DNA from: Miscanthus floridulus
Lineage: Eukaryota; Streptophyta; Magnoliopsida; Poales; Poaceae
Length of the DNA: 64,000 nt
Direction: 5' to 3'
Assembly (NCBI RefSeq): GCF_019320115.1
Contig: NC_089591.1
Span: forward strand, 58,951,702-59,015,701
Within the stretch, counting starts at the first letter, position 1; the number at the start of each line of letters is the position of its first letter. The notes under the pieces are model-generated. The model worked only from the letters and a program-made list of their open reading frames with translations, made no database searches and had not been told where the DNA came from. Positions 60,120 to 64,000 of the stretch are shown here, in pieces. The translations under genes and the position numbers were made by a program.

Positions 60120-61414
60120 AACAACAACAACATAGCCTTTGAGTCCCAAGCAAGTTGAGGTAGGCTAGAGTTGAAACCCACCAAGAGTCCCAAGTCACGG
60201 TTCAGGCACTTCAATAGCTGCTTTCCAATTACTCCTATTCAAACATAGATCTCTAGGTATATCGCTTTCAAATATCTTTTTATTGTCTTCTTCCATGTCA
60301 ATTTCGGTCTTCCTCTACCTCTCCTCATATTATTAGCTTGGCTTAGGACTCCACAATGCACTGGTGCCTCTGGAGGTCTCCTTTGGACATGGTCAAACCA
60401 CCTCAACCGATGTTGGACAAGCTTTTCTTCAATTGGTGCTACCTCTAGACAATCACGTATATCATCGTTCCGAATTCAGCCTATTCTTGTGTGACCGCAA
60501 ATCCATCGCAACATATGCATTTCTGCAACACTCAGTTGTTGAACATGTTGAATCTTTGTAGGCCAACATTTTGCTCCATACAACATAGCCGGTTTAATCG
60601 CCTTTCTATAGAACTTGCCTTTTAGCTTTTGTGGTACCCTCTTATCACAGAGAATGCCAGAAGCTTGTCGCCACTTGATCCACCCTGCTTTGATTCTATG
60701 GCTAACGTTCGCATCAATATCTCCATCCCTCTGTAGCATCGATCCCAAATACCGAAAGGTATCCTTCTTAGGCACTACTTGACCTTCCAAACTCACATCT
60801 TCCTCCTCCTGTACAACTCCGTCAAAGTCGCATCTTATGTATTCGGTTTTAGTTCTGCTCAATCTACAACCTTTAGACTTAAGGGTCTGCCGCCATAACT
60901 CTAGTTTCCTATTTACTCCCGCCTAGCTTTCGTCCACTAACACTACATCATCAGCGAACAACATGCACCAAGGGATATCCCCTTGTATGTTTCTGGTAAC
61001 CTCATCCATTACCAAGGCAAAGAGATACGGGCTTAAGGCTGACCCTTGATGAAGTCCGATTTTAATTGGGAAGTAATTTGTGTTACCATCGTTTGTTCGA
61101 ACACTAGTCACAACATTGTTGTACATGTCCTTGATGAGGGTCACGTACTTTGATGGGATTTTATGTTTGTCCAAAGACCACCACATAACATTTCTTGGTA
61201 TCTTGTCATAAGCCTTCTCCAAGTCAATGAAAACCAAGTGGAGGTCCTTCTTCTGGTCTCTAAACCGCTCTATAACCTGTCTTATTAAGAAGATTGCTTC
61301 TGTGGTTGACCTTCTGGGCATGAAACCAAATTGGTTTGTTGATATCTGCGTCGTTCCTCGCAGGCGCTGCTCGATGACTCTCTCCCATAACTTCATAGTT
61401 TGGCTCATCAACTT
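60120..61414 (-). mobile_element. 5'-truncated RTE-type LINE
   Basis: A minus-strand reverse transcriptase of the plant RTE clade: NQFGFMPRRSTTEAIF, LVFIDLEKAYDKIPR, GLHQGSALSPYLFALVMDEV and the catalytic FADDVVLVDES (61411-60923). After a stop come the [16 protein letters not shown] and [17 protein letters not shown] blocks (60862-60476). The 3' end is a (TTG)n tail typical of RTE. TGAAATAAC is duplicated at 60111-60119 and 61415-61423. The endonuclease half is missing. It sits in the UPF2 intron between 61539 and 59917. Confidence 0.85.
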
Positions 61415-62359
61415 TGAAATAACTTATAAAGAAATGTATAATGAGCAAGGCTGTAGCTTACAAGACGGATTAAGTGTATATTTGTGAACTGATAAGACTA
61501 AGTAAAACAGATCCAGGTACTGTTAACACTGCGCATACCTGAACTGCAACTTGTATGTCAGTAGAACGAAGCTTAGCAGCACAAATGTAAGAAACTGCTT
61601 CACTGACAAATTTGCTCAAGTTTACAGTTTTCAATTCTTCAATTAACCCGTCCTTCACTTCATCGTTTATCACTTTAAGCTTCTTGATAATTGCTAAATT
61701 ACGTTTAATACTTGAATCAAGAGTCCTCATGTGATTCGCATCTGAAATGAACAATTCGGTTACATCATAATCTATGTACATCAAATGTCAAGATTTACTA
61801 CTCACTACATTAACAATCACCTCTGATACCTGTCGATGTTTTACCACCGATAGCCTGCCATGGGGGTACCCGGGGCAGTATGTTCGGGCTTCGGCGTATG
61901 CCGAACTCGATGGTTTACGCAAGAGACAGCCGATTTATCCTGGTTCAGGCCCTCGATCGTAGATCGAGTAATAACCTTACGTCCAGTCAACCTTAGCCTT
62001 TGCGTTGGATTGATTATGATCTGCTCTGTTCTCTCTTTTGACAAGAGCATTGCCCTCCTTCATATAGTCAGGAGGCCAGAGTCCTAGTCGGTTTACAATG
62101 AGATTTCCTAGTAGGATTACTTGATAGTTCTACTACTAAAATTTACATGGGAAGAATCCTAGTTGAACTAGATTTTCTCTCTCCCTTGCGGGGTATCCTG
62201 TGGGTCCCGTATCGACAAGCCCCCGAGCACTTCATGGTTGAGCTCTGAAAGTCTCGCTCTGTCCCTTCAAGTCTTGTTGAGTAGGAATAAGATGTCATCC
62301 GAGTGCTTTCTGGAGTGAAACCTTGTAGCGCTTCTTAGGATCTTTGAGTGGTGAGTGCT

Positions 62360-62660
62360 TTTCTGAAGAAAAAATACATTCATCTGGTTGTAGCCCCCGA
62401 GCCTCTTGCTATTTGGAACAAGGAGCTGGAGGATCTTGTCTTGAAGTTGTTCCGATTGTTCGTTGAAGTTTTATCAAAAAGAACTCGAATATGGCTCGTT
62501 CTGGGTTCTTTTTGTCGTAATGTCTTGAAATGGTCTGTGTTGAGGAAGTCTTTTGGTGACGTGTGCTTTTTCAAAGAAAAAGTGCACTCACTGAATGTAG
62601 CCCCCGAGCCTCTTGCTATTTGGAACAAAAAGTTGGAGGGTCTTGATCCTTTATGTTGTT
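62360..62660 (+). repeat. ~207-bp-period direct repeat in the LTR
   Basis: GTAGCCCCCGAGCCTCTTGC followed by TATTTGGAACAA appears at 62390 and 62597, with similar sequence on either side. Confidence 0.7.
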
Positions 62661-62691
62661 TGAAAGTTTGTGTTCTGAAGTAGTCCCCAAG

Positions 62692-62790
62692 ACTTGGATT
62701 AAACCATCGTCCGAGTAGTCTCGCGGCATCCTTCCGAAGTGGCCTTTTAGTCTTGGATTAAACCATCATCCGAGTAGTTTTGCGGCATGT
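62692..62790 (+). repeat. ~59-bp tandem repeat in the LTR
   Basis: CTTGGATTAAACCATCGTCC at 62693 and CTTGGATTAAACCATCATCC at 62752, each followed by GAGTAG and GCGGCAT. Confidence 0.7.
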
Positions 62791-64000
62791 AGCCTCCGAG
62801 CTTATGTCCAGGTTCCTTTTTGGTGAAATTGCACTCACTGAGTGTACTAGCCTCGTGCTTTTGGGTTTATCACGCAGCTCCGCGCTTTCTCCGAGTTCTT
62901 CTCTTTAGAAAAGAAGTCGGATGAAGAGTCTTGATGTATCGTCGTCGTTGTAGTCTTGAGTTTCTTGTATTCTTGGTCCTTTGTCTTTGGTTCCGAGCCT
63001 CCGGAATTAGTTGAAATGAAAACCGGGTTCCCTAGCTTAGTGTTGATTAGGCTATGGTGCTGGTCGAGCCTCCGAGCGTATGTCCGTGTTGTTTTGTTCA
63101 GGAAGAAATCGGATGCGAGGTCCTAGCGTATTCTTTGATGGTCTGCTGTTGCTAGATGTAGTTGTATGGTGGTGGTTGAGTGTAAATGCCTTTTGTTCAC
63201 GGGTTGTACTGTGCTGGTATATTCTTCCGAATATGCCCGTCTTCGAGTACTGCTTCCTCTCGCCTGAGTCATCTATTATTGAGTCATGTCTTTTCACTGT
63301 GTCCTTTGTTAGGCTTATTTCGTTGGTACTCCTAGTCCATGTGCGCCGATCCTTTGGTCTATAAATACTGTCCCGGAGTGCTTGTTTTCATTCATTGGAT
63401 ATTCTGTTGAAACCTTGGTGGTCATGAACATGGTAGTTTGTGAAGTAGAGCAGCCCTCGGGCATGTTTTGTAGTTCCTGTGTGTCTTGTCGTAGCTGGAG
63501 GAAGTCTTGTGATAGGGATTAGAGGTAGGCTAATCCCGCAACAGCATTGTGCTAGGATGTACGTGGTGGTAGTTGGAGGAAGTCTTGTGATGTGGGCTTC
63601 GTTCCTTCATCCGGCAGTTCTGGGTTGATCCTCGTCGTCTGTCTTGAGACCGTCCGGTGCAGATCAACACCATATCCAGCATCACATCGGTCTTGGGTAG
63701 ACAGATGCATGCCGGCCTTCTATGCTCCATGTTGCCCTGCCGTGCTGTCGATTTCCGCCTTGGATGCACTGCGTCCGTCCTTTGAAGAAAACAGTGTAAC
63801 TGATGGCGGTTTGTTCTTCTGAGTAGCAATTTGGGACACGTGGTCGTTCCAGAGCCTAGTCGTGTCCGTGTTCCTCTTTGCTACTTTGCTTTTCATGGTA
63901 CCGAGTTCGTTGGGTCTTGTAAGATTTGTAATCTTCTATTTTTGAAGTCACTTGTAATGTAACGAATCTTGTCTTCTGAGTTGTCTTTGACTTTTCTGTT

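Larger units (their letters stand above)
51425..61741 (-). pseudogene. UPF2: UPF2, nonsense-mediated decay scaffold, multiply broken
   Basis: UPF2 bridges UPF1 and UPF3 in nonsense-mediated mRNA decay through three MIF4G domains and a C-terminal UPF1-binding region. Thirteen minus-strand exons are readable: 61741-61539, 59917-59576, 59250-59146, 59022-58895, 58191-58021, 57906-57825, 56961-56692, 56602-56405, 56278-56177, 55962-55711, 55601-55385, 54927-53458 (split by hAT) and 53011-52826. The last exon follows at 52481-51425. Signature blocks are NLSKFVSEAVSYICAAKLRS, EDASTFTTIIKDLTSLEHL, ETKIRNIRFIGELCKFKI, VHLIALLTAGLSRYHDDF and VLVKKGHKQQTKQMLIP. Lesions are a 2-nt deletion near 55571 (exon is 217 nt, family frame needs 219), a hAT inside an exon, TAG at 52949-52951 where Gln is expected, and a probable 1-nt deletion near the C terminus. 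The first N-terminal exon is not in the window. A functional copy presumably exists elsewhere. Confidence 0.85.
61831..64000 (+). mobile_element. LTR of an LTR retrotransposon, runs off the window
   Basis: It starts TGTCGATGTTTTACCACCG. A TATA-like CTATAAATAC at about 63358 and an AT-rich possible polyadenylation zone near 63,900 fit U3-R of a plus-oriented LTR of more than 2.1 kb. An inverted motif (TTCGGGCTTCGGCGTATGCCGAA near 61889) forms a potential hairpin. No coding domain is in view; a Ty3/gypsy assignment is only a guess. It lies 90 bp upstream of the first visible UPF2 exon. Confidence 0.55.

Noticed and set aside
1..64000. CRISPR arrays, bacterial operons, phage or organellar genes
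   Set aside because: No regular spaced repeats or prokaryotic gene order; all recognisable features are nuclear plant genes and transposons.

Overview
The window is nuclear DNA of a grass, most likely Andropogoneae (sorghum, sugarcane and maize relatives). The evidence is spliceosomal introns, GC-rich plant coding exons, chloroplast-targeted PsbQ-fold genes, and many grass transposons: Sirevirus and Tekay LTR elements, Stowaway, Tourist and hAT MITEs, tRNA-derived SINEs, an L1-like LINE relic and an RTE LINE. Species is inference. No bacterial-type operon, CRISPR array or phage is present. All exon maps were made by eye from splice consensus and family resemblance.

Bases 1-28,540 are a nested repeat block with no intact host gene. 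It holds a broken xyloglucan fucosyltransferase (GT37) end at 443-1282, a gypsy RT/RNase H relic, and a gag-only Sirevirus remnant on the minus strand (2029-4650). Next comes a Sirevirus LTR split by a Tekay-type solo LTR (5509-11482), which is itself split by a Mutator-like element with a perfect 9-bp target duplication (9382-10849). After a second GT37 scrap and LINE relics lies a 13.5-kb Tekay chromovirus on the minus strand (14954-28451), with LTRs of about 4.2 kb and many stops in its polyprotein.

Bases 28,540-44,000 are a gene island. A small PsbQ-domain gene (CDS 32077-32907, + strand) has a long 5'-UTR intron. A second, divergent PsbQ-like gene (CDS 37404-38095, + strand) has a clear transit peptide and thylakoid Tat signal. 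It converges on an eight-coding-exon DUF3755/SANT-type gene on the minus strand (CDS 38763-42665). The first two proteins should belong to thylakoid-lumen PsbQ-fold families; the third looks nuclear.

Bases 44,000-51,400 show only MITEs and unremarkable sequence. From 51,425 to 61,741 the minus strand carries most of UPF2, the nonsense-mediated decay scaffold. This copy is broken by a 2-nt deletion, a 1.3-kb hAT insertion inside a coding exon, a premature TAG and a probable C-terminal 1-nt deletion. Its introns hold two SINEs, two MITEs and a 5'-truncated RTE LINE. Its 5' end lies beyond an LTR element that starts at 61,831 and runs off the window.

The most unusual material is the multiply disrupted UPF2 copy, the MULE-in-solo-LTR-in-LTR nest, and the two dissimilar PsbQ-fold genes about 5 kb apart. 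I found no convincing wholly new biological system.
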